A stretch of 64,000 nt of DNA, taken from NCBI RefSeq assembly GCF_017114945.1, contig NZ_JABXKQ010000094.1, positions 1 to 64,000 on the forward strand. The letters are read 5' to 3'. Both the position numbers and the translations under genes were made by a program. Below, in pieces: positions 9,192 to 18,827 of this stretch (the first letter of the stretch is position 1; every line of letters begins with the position of its first letter). The notes below the pieces were generated by a model. That model saw only the letters and a list, made by a program, of their open reading frames with translations, did no database searches and was not told the DNA's origin. This DNA comes from Nostoc sp. JL34. GTDB taxonomy: Bacteria; Cyanobacteriota; Cyanobacteriia; Cyanobacteriales; Nostocaceae.

Positions 9192-10529
9192 ATGAGAGCT
9201 ACTTATTCTGATAATTTAAATCCGCTAAAAACCAGCAATATGCAATCAGTAACGATCAGCAATCGATTTATACTAGTGATAATTGCCTTTAGTGTGAGTT
9301 TTGGTCTTAGCCTTGTCCCAAGCTGGGATTTTAATAAAGCCTTTCTCACAGGTTTAATTACTGGCGTTACTATCTATGCAGCAGCATTATTCGTAGATAA
9401 ACGACGCAGAAATTATGAAATGTTTGTTTTAGGTTCTCTCCGCAAGCGAATTAAAGATATGGAGGGATTAAAGGCTCGTGTTGTCAGAGAAATAAATCAA
9501 ATTGAAGAACATCATAATTTATTATATGCTGAGTCACAACAACTGCAAAATCAAGTCACAGAAAGCCGTAACCAAAGGGATAGTCTACATCGAGAGCTAA
9601 GAACATTTGCGGGACAAAAAAAGCAGTTAGAAACGGAAATCAGTAGCCTGCATACTGAAATCAATAATTTGCAGAAAAATCAAATAGAATTGAACAATGC
9701 TTTTTCTGTACTCACAGCAGAGAAGCGTCGTTTGGAGTCTAACTGTAATGTATCTCGCGCTGAAATCACCCAATTGCAAAGTCAAATTTCCGAACTTCAA
9801 CAGGAAAAACAAGAAGTTGAAAGCAACTTAACTCTTTTAGGCAGACTAAAACCCCAATTAGAAGAAAAATTATACGAACTGCGAATTACAATTCAAGAGC
9901 TAGAAGTTGAGACAACCCAAAAAAATCAATTACTTGTAGCGACAAAAACCGAAAGAGAAAATATCCAAGCTATCTTGAATTCTTCACAAACCCAACTAGC
10001 AGAACAAAAAGCAGAATTACAGCAGTTACAGGGGCAAGTTTCGTTATTACAAGAAGAACGAGACTCATTGCAAAATCAAGTATGGGAATTACTCCAACAA
10101 GTAGAAACATTCAATCCAGAGCCTTTGTCGGATAATTCCCAAGAAGATGATATTGAATTATTTCCATTTTCGGAAATAATTGAATCTTCAGATGTCATTG
10201 ATAATTCGGAAGTTGAGACATCGGAAAATATCCCTGAAGAATGGAATAGTTTTCTAGGAAATCTCCCAGGACATGAGTTACAAGTATTAAAAGCTATAGT
10301 TGAACAAGATAATCCCAATAGTGCGATTAAAAAAATTGCTGAAGCAAATATCACTATGCCGAATCTCTTAATCGATTCTATAAATGAACGGGCAAATGAT
10401 ACTATTGGTGAATTAATCATTAATTCTGATTCGGAAAGCCCAAAAGTTTATCAGGAGCATATAATAGATGTCAAAAAAATGATTGCGATGTATGAAGGTC
10501 TCATGGCTAGACACGCTTCCTCAAATTAA
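9192..10529 (+). CDS. Membrane-anchored coiled-coil protein with TerB_C domain
   Basis: A 445-residue protein. Two hydrophobic segments near residues 26-45 and 50-67 anchor the N-terminus. A long coiled coil rich in Glu, Gln and Leu runs from about 75 to 305, followed by an acidic linker. The C-terminal region (about 345-440, starting LPGHELQVLKAIVEQ and ending in a YEGLM-type helix) looks like the TerB_C domain of tellurite-resistance-associated proteins. It precedes an ATPase by 92 bp, and in other bacteria TerB_C proteins, such ATPases and a helicase occur together in proposed DNA-processing or defence operons. An internal Met at 9240 is an alternative start. Confidence 0.75.
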   Translation: MRATYSDNLNPLKTSNMQSVTISNRFILVIIAFSVSFGLSLVPSWDFNKAFLTGLITGVTIYAAALFVDKRRRNYEMFVLGSLRKRIKDMEGLKARVVREINQIEEHHNLLYAESQQLQNQVTESRNQRDSLHRELRTFAGQKKQLETEISSLHTEINNLQKNQIELNNAFSVLTAEKRRLESNCNVSRAEITQLQSQISELQQEKQEVESNLTLLGRLKPQLEEKLYELRITIQELEVETTQKNQLLVATKTERENIQAILNSSQTQLAEQKAELQQLQGQVSLLQEERDSLQNQVWELLQQVETFNPEPLSDNSQEDDIELFPFSEIIESSDVIDNSEVETSENIPEEWNSFLGNLPGHELQVLKAIVEQDNPNSAIKKIAEANITMPNLLIDSINERANDTIGELIINSDSESPKVYQEHIIDVKKMIAMYEGLMARHASSN

Positions 10530-10621
10530 ATTATTATTGCCGTCATCATATTAGTAGTAATGTGAATATGTACCATATTTACTACGTGTTTCTGCGTTTA
10601 TAATCAAGTAAAGTGTAAGAC

Positions 10622-11950
10622 ATGGCAAAGCTCAAAATCTCGAAGAAAATATCCACTGCTTTAATCAATTCCCTTGGTGCGGGGGTAGTACCAAGAGTGG
10701 GAGTTGAATATATCGCAGTAGGTCGAGAAAAAGAACTAAAAAGCCTATTACAAAATCTCGATGATATTGCAGAAGGTGTAGCAGCATTTCGCTTTATAAT
10801 TGGTAACTACGGTTCCGGGAAAAGTTTTTTATTACAACTAATTCGCAACCGTGCGATGGAGCAAGGTTTTGTAGTAGCCGATGCTGATTTATCCCCAGAA
10901 CGCCGATTAGCTGGAAGCAATAATGAAGGTGTCGCGACTTATCGAGAATTAATGAGTCACCTAGCTACAAAAACTCGTCCTGATGGTGGAGCTTTAGTCT
11001 CTATTTTAGAAGGATGGATTAATAAAATTCAACAACAAGTGGTTAAAGAAACTGAAATGCGTCCGAATGACGATGGTTTTGATGACCAAGTTGAATCAAA
11101 AATTAGAGAAGTAGTTCAGTATATTGAAGATTTAGTTCACGGTTTTGATTTTGGTAGCGTGATTATCGCTTATTGGCGCGGCTACCGAATGGATGATGAT
11201 GATTTAAAAAATGCGGCAATGCGCTGGTTGCGGGGAGAATTTACTACTAAACTTGAGGCGAAAGCAGCTTTAGGGGTACGGGTAATTATTGATGATGATA
11301 GTTGGTATGACTATATAAAACTGTTTGCGAAGTTTGTAGCTGAAATTGGCTATAAAGGACTGTTAATTTTAGTTGATGAAGCGGTACATTTATATCAAAT
11401 ATCTACTACAGTCACACGAGAAAAGAATTATAATCGACTTCTGGCAATGTTTAACGACACCATGCAATGCAAAGCTGAACATCTTGGCATTATCGTTGGT
11501 GGAACAACTAAATTTTTAGAAGACCCCAAACGGGGACTTTTTGCAGACCAAGCTTGGCAAAGACGCACAAAAGAAAGCCGTTTTGTTGCCCAAGCTAATG
11601 TTCAGGAATATATAGGGCCAGTGATTCGGTTGAACCCGTTGAGTGAAGCAGAAATTTTGACGCTTTTGCAACGTTTAGCTGAGATTCATGCACTCAATTT
11701 TGGGTATGAACAGACTTTGACAAATCGTGAATTGAAGGAGTTTGTGCGAGAAATTATTAATCGCTTGGGTGCAGAAGCATTACTGACACCAGGGGAAATT
11801 GTGCGAGATTTTATGAGTGTGCTGAATATTCTTCACCAAAATCCAGGAATTGCGTTTGCTGAATTAATTCATGGCTCCAAATTTAAACCTACTGCTATGG
11901 GTAAGGATGCAGATGTGGATGAGGATGGCGCAGCCGAATTTAGTTTGTAA
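10622..11950 (+). CDS. BrxC/BrxD-like (DUF2791) P-loop ATPase
   Basis: A 442-residue ATPase with Walker A GNYGSGKS at 61-68 and Walker B LLILVDEA at 247-254. Between them is the long charged helical region typical of the DUF2791 ATPases found in BREX (BrxD) and in Ter-linked DNA-processing loci. The beginning (ISTALINSLGAGVVPRVG) is the conserved opening of that family. It follows the TerB_C gene on the same strand with a 92-bp gap. The DEAD/DEAH helicase usually found downstream is absent: the next gene is a convergent cupin. A role in DNA processing or phage defence is inference from family context. Confidence 0.8.
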   Translation: MAKLKISKKISTALINSLGAGVVPRVGVEYIAVGREKELKSLLQNLDDIAEGVAAFRFIIGNYGSGKSFLLQLIRNRAMEQGFVVADADLSPERRLAGSNNEGVATYRELMSHLATKTRPDGGALVSILEGWINKIQQQVVKETEMRPNDDGFDDQVESKIREVVQYIEDLVHGFDFGSVIIAYWRGYRMDDDDLKNAAMRWLRGEFTTKLEAKAALGVRVIIDDDSWYDYIKLFAKFVAEIGYKGLLILVDEAVHLYQISTTVTREKNYNRLLAMFNDTMQCKAEHLGIIVGGTTKFLEDPKRGLFADQAWQRRTKESRFVAQANVQEYIGPVIRLNPLSEAEILTLLQRLAEIHALNFGYEQTLTNRELKEFVREIINRLGAEALLTPGEIVRDFMSVLNILHQNPGIAFAELIHGSKFKPTAMGKDADVDEDGAAEFSL

Positions 11951-12138
11951 TTAATAATGAAGACACTGAACTAGAAGAATAAGCAGATTGAAAAACCTTC
12001 TTTAGAATATTATTTAAATCTTCAGTTTTATGTGACACTTTGCAAAGTTGGTAAGTTCTTCCACATTTAAATTGAGAGGGTTAACATGATTAAACTTTAG
12101 CAACTCGATGATACTTTGCTGATAACTCTGTTGACTCA

Positions 12139-12257
12139 TATCATGTCCGCCTAATTAGTTATAATTCCCGCATCTGTGCAAAAACCAGGAAACCCTCTTT
12201 CCCCCTGCCCCCTGCTCCCCTGCCGTGTTAATGATAAGTCTTGAACCGGACACGATA
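12139..12257 (+). mobile_element. Miniature inverted-repeat element, family 1, copy A (119 bp)
   Basis: The element starts TATCATGTCC and ends GGACACGATA, which are inverted repeats of each other with one mismatch. It is flanked by TCA on both sides (12136-12138 and 12258-12260), a 3-bp target duplication. The inside is non-coding and holds a C-rich tract (CCCCTGCCCCCTGCTCCCCT). Copies at 15858 and 36292 are nearly identical in the same orientation. Confidence 0.85.
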
Positions 12258-12335
12258 TCATATCATCATCTGTGTGATGCCATTTAAAATACGAATGAAT
12301 AAACCTCTGACAAAAGTCGAAATCTCTCATTAAAT

Positions 12336-12818
12336 TCATCTGTTTTTAGGATTGGTTAAAATAGCTTTTGGTTGATTAGCATTAAATAGAGAAGCAGACA
12401 ACAGAATAATCGGCTTGTTTGTTTTGTTTTCTCCATAATGAACCATTCCGGCAGATTCAACTAAAGAATCTCCAACTGTAAGCTGTATAGTTTTTCCTTT
12501 TTGAAGAATCAATTCTGTGCCGTTAGCTTTCGTTACTTTAGCTTCTCCTTCCACAACAGTGTAAGTTAAACTTCCCGCCTCTACTCGTTCAATCTGCATT
12601 CCCGGATGAGTATGAGTAGGGAGTTTTGCTCTTGGTGCGATGGTATAGCGTACAAGCTCAAGAATCTGCTTTTTATCTTGAGTAGGATAACCACTCGCTA
12701 GAACTTCACGGGTAACAGATTGAGTGTAAGTATTGGGTGAGGAGATTTCTTGGCTTTTAACAACTACACTGCCAAAAGCTAGGATAGCTAAAGGGAGAAT
12801 CAGAGACAGTTTTCTCAT
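12336..12818 (-). CDS. Exported cupin-domain protein
   Basis: A small beta-barrel protein of about 160 residues. A signal peptide opens it (MRKLSLILPLAILAFGSVVV, cut near SQE), so it is probably periplasmic. The cupin core has the metal-binding motif PTHTHPGMQIERVEAG, and the second motif GMVHYGEN keeps a His. Metal-dependent enzymes, lectin-like proteins and storage proteins share this fold, and the ligand is unknown. The frame is open upstream to 12977 but that would overlap the end of the epimerase gene; MRKL at 12818 gives a clean signal peptide. Confidence 0.75.
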   Translation of the reverse strand: MRKLSLILPLAILAFGSVVVKSQEISSPNTYTQSVTREVLASGYPTQDKKQILELVRYTIAPRAKLPTHTHPGMQIERVEAGSLTYTVVEGEAKVTKANGTELILQKGKTIQLTVGDSLVESAGMVHYGENKTNKPIILLSASLFNANQPKAILTNPKNR

Positions 12819-12888
12819 ATTAAAAGTTTTTTGTTTGGGCATAAAAAATAAAATGCGTTTTCCCTGAAGATTAAACTGACTGCGTTGT

Positions 12889-14106
<1,218 letters not shown>

Positions 14107-14158
14107 TTATACCAAAACCAACAGTTTAACAGTTATCATATTTTGACTCGAACATGGA

Positions 14159-14188
14159 GCCTAGGCGTAGCCCGTCGTAGACATCGCG
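14159..14188 (-). repeat. Small dispersed repeat, intergenic copy
   Basis: A diverged copy of the repeat at 14045-14073 (GCGATGTCTACGACGGGC on the minus strand, then TACGCCTAGG), in the 198-bp gap between the divergent epimerase and aspartoacylase genes. No gene is seen in the gap. Confidence 0.5.
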
Positions 14189-14289
14189 TCTGTCTTTTAC
14201 AAGATTTAGTCAGCAGCAGGTATACTTCTATCTTGTATCTTGCACCATTCTCAATAACTGTAGGTTAGTTTTTTAGATATGAGGTTGTT

Positions 14290-15189
14290 ATGAGTCAGAT
14301 TGAACGAGTTGCGATCGTTGGAGGAAACCACGGTAATGAGTTAACAGGAGTACATTTAGTCAAAAAGTTTCAGCAATATCCTAATTTAATTAACAGGGCA
14401 AGTTTTGAAACTCTGGCATTGCTTGGTAATCTCAAAGCTATTGAAGAAGGCAAAAGATACATTGAAAAAGATTTAAATCGTTGTTTCACTAATCAAGGCT
14501 TACAAAATCCCCAACTTTCAAGTTATGAAGATACGCGGGCAAAAGCAATTCAACAGATATTGCAACCGCAAAATCAGCCCTTTGTAGATGTAATTATTGA
14601 TTTGCACAGCACAACTGCCAATATGGGGTTAACTCTGATTTTTTGTGATATGCATCCTTTATTACTTCGCTTAGGCGCTTATTTAAGTTCTATTAATCCT
14701 TTAGTGAAAGTCTGTATTAATCAGGAATCCAAAGAAAATGGTTTTCTCCGTTCTTTGTCTGAATTGGGTTTTGTTATAGAAGTTGGGGCTGTGGCTCAGA
14801 ATGTTTTAAACGCCGAATTATTTCAGGAAACAGAACAGCTTCTTTATGCAGTTTTAGATTATTTTGAAGGGTGCAACCAGGGGAATATTCCGCAGACAAG
14901 CAGCCAGCTTACACTTTATAAATACATTGGAACTGTCGACTATCCTAGAAGCGATGCCTACGGTGAGCTGCGCCTACGCGGGGAAATTCAAGCCATGATT
15001 CACCCTCAGCTTCAGTTTAGAGATTATGAACCTTTGCATCCCGGCGATCCAATGTTTCTGACTTTTGAAGGAAAAGATATTTTCTATGAGGGAGAGTCTA
15101 CTGTTTATCCTATTTTTATTAATGAAGCAGCTTACTACGAGAAAGGAATTGCGATGTATCTAAGTCAAAAATACCAAGAGGTAGTTTAA
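14290..15189 (+). CDS. Aspartoacylase
   Basis: A 299-residue zinc carboxypeptidase-fold amidohydrolase of the AspA/AstE family, expected to cleave N-acetylaspartate to aspartate and acetate. Zinc ligands are visible in [10 protein letters not shown] (residues 11-20) and [11 protein letters not shown] (His near 116). EKDLNRCF near 60 holds the substrate Arg, and FVIEVGAV near 160 holds the catalytic Glu. Residues about 221-231 ([11 protein letters not shown]) are encoded by a dispersed repeat, apparently inserted without breaking the frame. The gene stands alone, divergent from the epimerase. Confidence 0.9.
   Translation: MSQIERVAIVGGNHGNELTGVHLVKKFQQYPNLINRASFETLALLGNLKAIEEGKRYIEKDLNRCFTNQGLQNPQLSSYEDTRAKAIQQILQPQNQPFVDVIIDLHSTTANMGLTLIFCDMHPLLLRLGAYLSSINPLVKVCINQESKENGFLRSLSELGFVIEVGAVAQNVLNAELFQETEQLLYAVLDYFEGCNQGNIPQTSSQLTLYKYIGTVDYPRSDAYGELRLRGEIQAMIHPQLQFRDYEPLHPGDPMFLTFEGKDIFYEGESTVYPIFINEAAYYEKGIAMYLSQKYQEVV
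14951..14980 (+). repeat. Small dispersed repeat inside the aspartoacylase gene
   Basis: GCGATGCCTACGGTGAGCTG followed by CGCCTACGC matches the core of the repeat at 14045 and 42384. It is read in frame as part of [11 protein letters not shown], in a surface-loop region of the aspartoacylase. Confidence 0.55.
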
Positions 15190-15218
15190 TTTATTCGTCC
15201 TTCTAACCAAGCTTGTAA

Positions 15219-15346
15219 TATCATGTTCGGGTAAAGACTTATCATTTAGACCGCAGGGGTGCAGGGGGCAGGGAGCAGGGAGAAAGAGGTTTTCCTGACT
15301 TTTGCACGGATGCGGTAATCATAAAAGTAATTAACCGGACTTGATA
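15219..15346 (-). mobile_element. Miniature inverted-repeat element, family 1, copy B (128 bp)
   Basis: It is inverted relative to copy A: it starts TATCATGTTC, ends GGACTTGATA, and carries the G-rich complement of the C-rich tract. TAA flanks it on both sides (15216-15218 and 15347-15349), a 3-bp target duplication. It supplies the last residues of the nuclease remnant at 15347-15611. Confidence 0.8.
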
Positions 15347-15611
15347 TAAATCAGTCAAACTGGTGAAATCTAACAGTGCTTCACTCAAATCTGCGAGAAC
15401 AGGCAAAGATAAACCAGAAAAGGAGGATCGCATTTCCTCAGACAGTTTTCCAAGCCGCTTAGTTAATTGTCGAGAAATAGCATTAGCCATCGCTTCTCGT
15501 CCTTCTTCCTTGATTTCTCGATAAACTCTCGTTTGCTGTAGTGTTATTCCTAGCATAGACTCTACCTCCGCTTGGCTCAATTGTTCAAATACATATAGCA
15601 ATCCTGAATCA
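15347..15611 (-). pseudogene. Remnant of an Rpn-family (PD-(D/E)XK) nuclease, C-terminal part
   Basis: The minus-strand reading YVFEQLSQAEVESMLGITLQ followed by Glu-rich helices and LPVLADLSEALLDFTSLTDL matches the C-terminal tail (DUF4351-like) of Rpn-family recombination-promoting nucleases/putative transposases. The catalytic N-terminal half is missing. The remnant is bounded by miniature element C on its 5' side and copy B on its 3' side; the frame runs about 30 codons into copy B before a stop at 15242. Confidence 0.75.
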
Positions 15612-15772
15612 TATTATGTCCGCTAAATCACTTACGATATGTCATTGCGATCGCAACGAAGTGAAGCGAAGCAATCACAAAGGTTTTGGGATTGCTTCAC
15701 GACGCTAACGCTTCGTACCCTTCGGGAACGCCAGGGGCGAACGCAATGACAAGTATTTAACCGGACATGATA
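15612..15772 (+). mobile_element. Family 1-like miniature element, copy C (161 bp, different interior)
   Basis: The ends TATTATGTCC and GGACATGATA match the family 1 termini. The inside differs: it is a palindromic unit starting TCATTGCGATCGCAACGAAG and closing CGCAATGAC. The flanks (TCA left, TTT right) do not match, so the element may be a recombinant of two copies or its flank has changed. Confidence 0.65.
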
Positions 15773-15788
15773 TTTTTTGTGAAAAACA

Positions 15789-15822
15789 AGATCCCCGACA
15801 ACTTTTACAAAGTCGGGGATCT
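15789..15822. repeat. Palindromic hairpin AGATCCCCGAC..GTCGGGGATCT
   Basis: An 11-bp perfect stem with a 12-base loop. A near copy lies at 37568-37600 downstream of the J-domain dynamin gene. It is probably a dispersed hairpin and may act as a terminator where placed after genes. Confidence 0.6.
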
Positions 15823-15857
15823 GCGGCTTGGTTAAGCTTAGAGTCAAAGCTGTGTTA

Positions 15858-15976
15858 TATCATGTCCGCCTAATTAGTTATAATTTCCGCATCTGTGCAA
15901 AAACCAGGAAACCCTCTTTCCCCCTGCCCCCTGCTCCCCTGCCGTCTTAATGATAAGTCTTGAACCAGACACGATA
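15858..15976 (+). mobile_element. Miniature inverted-repeat element, family 1, copy D (119 bp)
   Basis: Nearly identical to copy A in sequence, length and orientation, with ends TATCATGTCC and CAGACACGATA. It is flanked by TTA at 15855-15857 and 15977-15979. It lies just downstream of the propeller protein gene stop. Confidence 0.85.
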
Positions 15977-15997
15977 TTATGTCGTAATTGTAAATAC

Positions 15998-18295
15998 TCA
16001 CCCCGCCAGCCGATACATAATCACTTTTCCTTTCCAATTTTCTTCTACAAATACCAGATACTCACCATTGGAACGCCGAAAAGCGCGGACACCATAGGGT
16101 ATATCAATCCAGCCACTTTCACTGCCAACTTCTGGGCCTGGTTTTAACTGTTGTACTTGTGTTCCCGTTTTAGCATTGTAGACATATACCTCTGCGGTTT
16201 TAACTGTCACGGCAAATACACGATCTCCTGCCACACTTATGGCCGCTGTAGACACTTCGCGTTTGCCAGTGGTGTCGTAGGGAATCACAATTCGCCAACG
16301 GGGTGTACGATTTCCTTTACTCCAATTGTCAAAACGGGCAATTTCAGATCCAGCAACACCAGCATCGTCACCGAATGCAGGGTGATCTACCGTAAAGCCT
16401 GACAAATACATACTATCTGTTTCGGGGAAATATTCGATCCGCCGCAAGTCGTTAAATATTTTGGGAGTAGTTTGCTTTTCCATCGAACTATAGCTGTAGA
16501 TGGGGTTGCCTTTAGGATCTATTCCCTGTAAAGGATAGTGTCGAATGCCATCTTCTGTTCGCAAAGCTTTCCAAACATCTCCTTTGCTGTCTACCCACCA
16601 GCCGCCGATATAGGGATAATCTTTGCTGGTATCATATTCGTTCTTTTCAAATTTGCCATTACCGTTGCGATCGCGCCAGATCCATTCCCCTTTTTCTGGT
16701 TGATGCGGTGGCCAATTTCCAGTGAGAAATGGTTTATCTGCGCTATTAGTTCCGACAAACATTCCGGCTGGGATAGCAACTTTACCATCTGTGGCTGGAT
16801 TAAACCGATATATTTGCAGAAAGCTGCTATACATATCTGTGAGGAACAAAAACGGCTTCCCTTGGATGCGGCGAACAAAGGTTCCATCTGGCGATGTATG
16901 CAGACGTGGATCTTGAGAATATTTGAAAGCATTTAAAGTGTAGGCTTTGTAAGTCCATTGCTTACCAGCAGGCTTACTGAAGTCCATCAGATAGTGTTCT
17001 TGTTTGGTGAATAAATCTACACCATCAGTTTTAGGATCTGCATCTGCATTATCAACGAATATCAATCCCAGCGATCGCCACAGCAGTTTTCCCGATGGCG
17101 AAAATTTCCGCAAATCTGTTCCTGATTTGTTGAAACCATCACTATTTATATAGATATTGCCTGAAGCATCTGTACCAACTCCGGTAAGTCCGTAAAGTTT
17201 CAAGTCTCTAACTTCACCAGGAACTTCTGCATAGATACCGCCCTTAGAACCGAAACTACCCACCTGCACTGGCTGATCTTTGATGTCATAAATCAACATT
17301 TGCTGACGCGGGCCATTTTCTGCCACTAACAGCTTACCTTGATGATCAATTGCGATCGCAGTTGGTTCAACGATATCTGCAATCTGTTGAGACAATTGCT
17401 TTCCACTTTGGGAATAATGGAGAATCTTGGCAGGATTACTACCATTTTTACTTTGAATAATCCACAGATTTTTTTGTGGATCAATAGTTATTGCTCCCGG
17501 ATGAGCAACAGTAAAGCTGCGTACTTCCTTCATCGTATCAGTATCATAGATCCGAATGCGGTTAGCAACAAAATCACTCACATACAACTCGCTTTCTACA
17601 GTTGCTAATCCAGTAACTTCACTTTTAGTACTGGTAATCAACATACTTTTATCCCAGCCACGCCCATTCGGAAACGGCGCAGGTTTTCCCGACAAGTCAT
17701 AGCGTCTAACACAATGCCAAGTTGTTCCTTCAGGTGGGTAATCTTCATTTGTTTTACCCCTTGAACCTTGAGTCATGGCAATGTAAATATATTTACTATT
17801 TACTGTTACAGCTTTGCCACCGCCACGACTCCAGCCGTGAGTATCCCCAATGGCACCAATAACCTTACCATCCTTATATATTCCTGCCTCCATTCCTGCC
17901 TCATCCCAATGGCTGTTAGTATAAATTGTGCCATCAGGGGCAACATACATTGCCTCAATATTGTTTTGTACCCGCAGATTTCCACTGCCAATAGTATTAC
18001 CTATCCACGATGTTTTGTAAGTAAGCTTCGATGTTTCAGTATTGTTTTGTACCAGCAGATTTGTACTGTCAATAGAATTATTTGTCCACGATGTTTTGTA
18101 TGTAAGCGTAGATGTTTTCGTTGTTGCCCAGTCTGTTGTAATTCCAATGCTAGTAACAAGGACTCCAACAGTCAGACTGAGTAAAAAGTTGAAAGTTTTA
18201 CTTCTGTGTAAATATCTAGTTTTAGATAATTTTTTGATGTACTGATTGAGCTTATGACGCAGTTTAAAAAACTCCGTCAGTAATTTATTTATCAT
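15998..18295 (-). CDS. Secreted NHL/SMP-30-like beta-propeller protein
   Basis: A 765-residue protein. A basic N-terminus is followed by a hydrophobic segment (FNFLLSLTVGVLVTSIGI, about residues 36-53), so it is exported or membrane-anchored. Two tandem 27-residue repeats starting LTYKTSW come next (about 64-117). The rest is beta-propeller-like, with blocks such as HPGAITIDPQKNLWII, TAIAIDHQGKLLVAEN and TGVGTDASGNIYIN that resemble NHL/gluconolactonase blades. The region RDRNGNGKFEKNEYD looks like a calcium-binding loop. I do not recognise a named protein. A sugar, lipid or metal ligand is possible. It is transcribed divergently from the glycosyltransferase pair. Confidence 0.8.
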   Translation of the reverse strand: MINKLLTEFFKLRHKLNQYIKKLSKTRYLHRSKTFNFLLSLTVGVLVTSIGITTDWATTKTSTLTYKTSWTNNSIDSTNLLVQNNTETSKLTYKTSWIGNTIGSGNLRVQNNIEAMYVAPDGTIYTNSHWDEAGMEAGIYKDGKVIGAIGDTHGWSRGGGKAVTVNSKYIYIAMTQGSRGKTNEDYPPEGTTWHCVRRYDLSGKPAPFPNGRGWDKSMLITSTKSEVTGLATVESELYVSDFVANRIRIYDTDTMKEVRSFTVAHPGAITIDPQKNLWIIQSKNGSNPAKILHYSQSGKQLSQQIADIVEPTAIAIDHQGKLLVAENGPRQQMLIYDIKDQPVQVGSFGSKGGIYAEVPGEVRDLKLYGLTGVGTDASGNIYINSDGFNKSGTDLRKFSPSGKLLWRSLGLIFVDNADADPKTDGVDLFTKQEHYLMDFSKPAGKQWTYKAYTLNAFKYSQDPRLHTSPDGTFVRRIQGKPFLFLTDMYSSFLQIYRFNPATDGKVAIPAGMFVGTNSADKPFLTGNWPPHQPEKGEWIWRDRNGNGKFEKNEYDTSKDYPYIGGWWVDSKGDVWKALRTEDGIRHYPLQGIDPKGNPIYSYSSMEKQTTPKIFNDLRRIEYFPETDSMYLSGFTVDHPAFGDDAGVAGSEIARFDNWSKGNRTPRWRIVIPYDTTGKREVSTAAISVAGDRVFAVTVKTAEVYVYNAKTGTQVQQLKPGPEVGSESGWIDIPYGVRAFRRSNGEYLVFVEENWKGKVIMYRLAG

Positions 18296-18827
18296 ATAAT
18301 TTTTTAGCTTTTAATTATTTACATACAATCATTTTTTACGAAATCCGTAAAAAAATATAACTATTTTTAGCTGGATAAGATACAGGTTGTTTCGGGACAC
18401 TGTATATAAAATATTTTGATTAATCATCAATGTTTATTTTTCGTATTCTTTTTTACTTGAAAACAAGTAAAAAAGGTAATAATTAATACAAAACTCTTTG
18501 ATATTAATTTATTCTGTATGCTTTGTTCTTGTCCCTACCTACCTCTCAGCTTCCTTGACTTGCAGGTATAATATATGTCCTAATCAGTATTCTTTAGTTA
18601 AGAAAAACACAGATTTTAATTCATTATTGACGTTCGCATATAAATCGTTTATAAATTGGTGTTCTATAAAAAATTATGATTGCTAATGGGTATTCGTAAA
18701 TTATCGTGATTAATATTTTTATCAAACACGCTGTAGAGAAATATATCAATCTTCCTCTCTACATCTAAAGCATGAGATTTTTATACTGTTATTCAAAAAT
18801 ACTCAAGAAAATATAGGACACACATTA
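18296..18827. other. AT-rich divergent intergenic region with two hairpins
   Basis: A 532-bp gap between the propeller gene and the glycosyltransferase pair; both promoters should lie here. ATTTTTTACG-aaatc-CGTAAAAAAAT forms a stem at 18331-18356. A second, perfect stem lies at 18448-18475. No convincing ORF or RNA gene is seen. Confidence 0.5.
18448..18475. repeat. Perfect 12-bp inverted repeat
   Basis: CTTTTTTACTTG, AAAA, CAAGTAAAAAAG: a perfect 12-bp stem with a 4-base loop. The A and T runs at both ends would suit a bidirectional terminator, but it lies between divergent genes, so an upstream small transcript or an operator role is equally possible. Confidence 0.45.

Noticed and set aside
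12180..12225. Tandem-looking C-rich repeats as a possible CRISPR array
   Set aside because: No regular direct repeats with unique spacers; the tract is internal to a miniature element and similar tracts are scattered singly.
15632..15847. 71-codon ORF on the minus strand
   Set aside because: It reads through miniature element C and the hairpin repeat; composition is that of the repeats.
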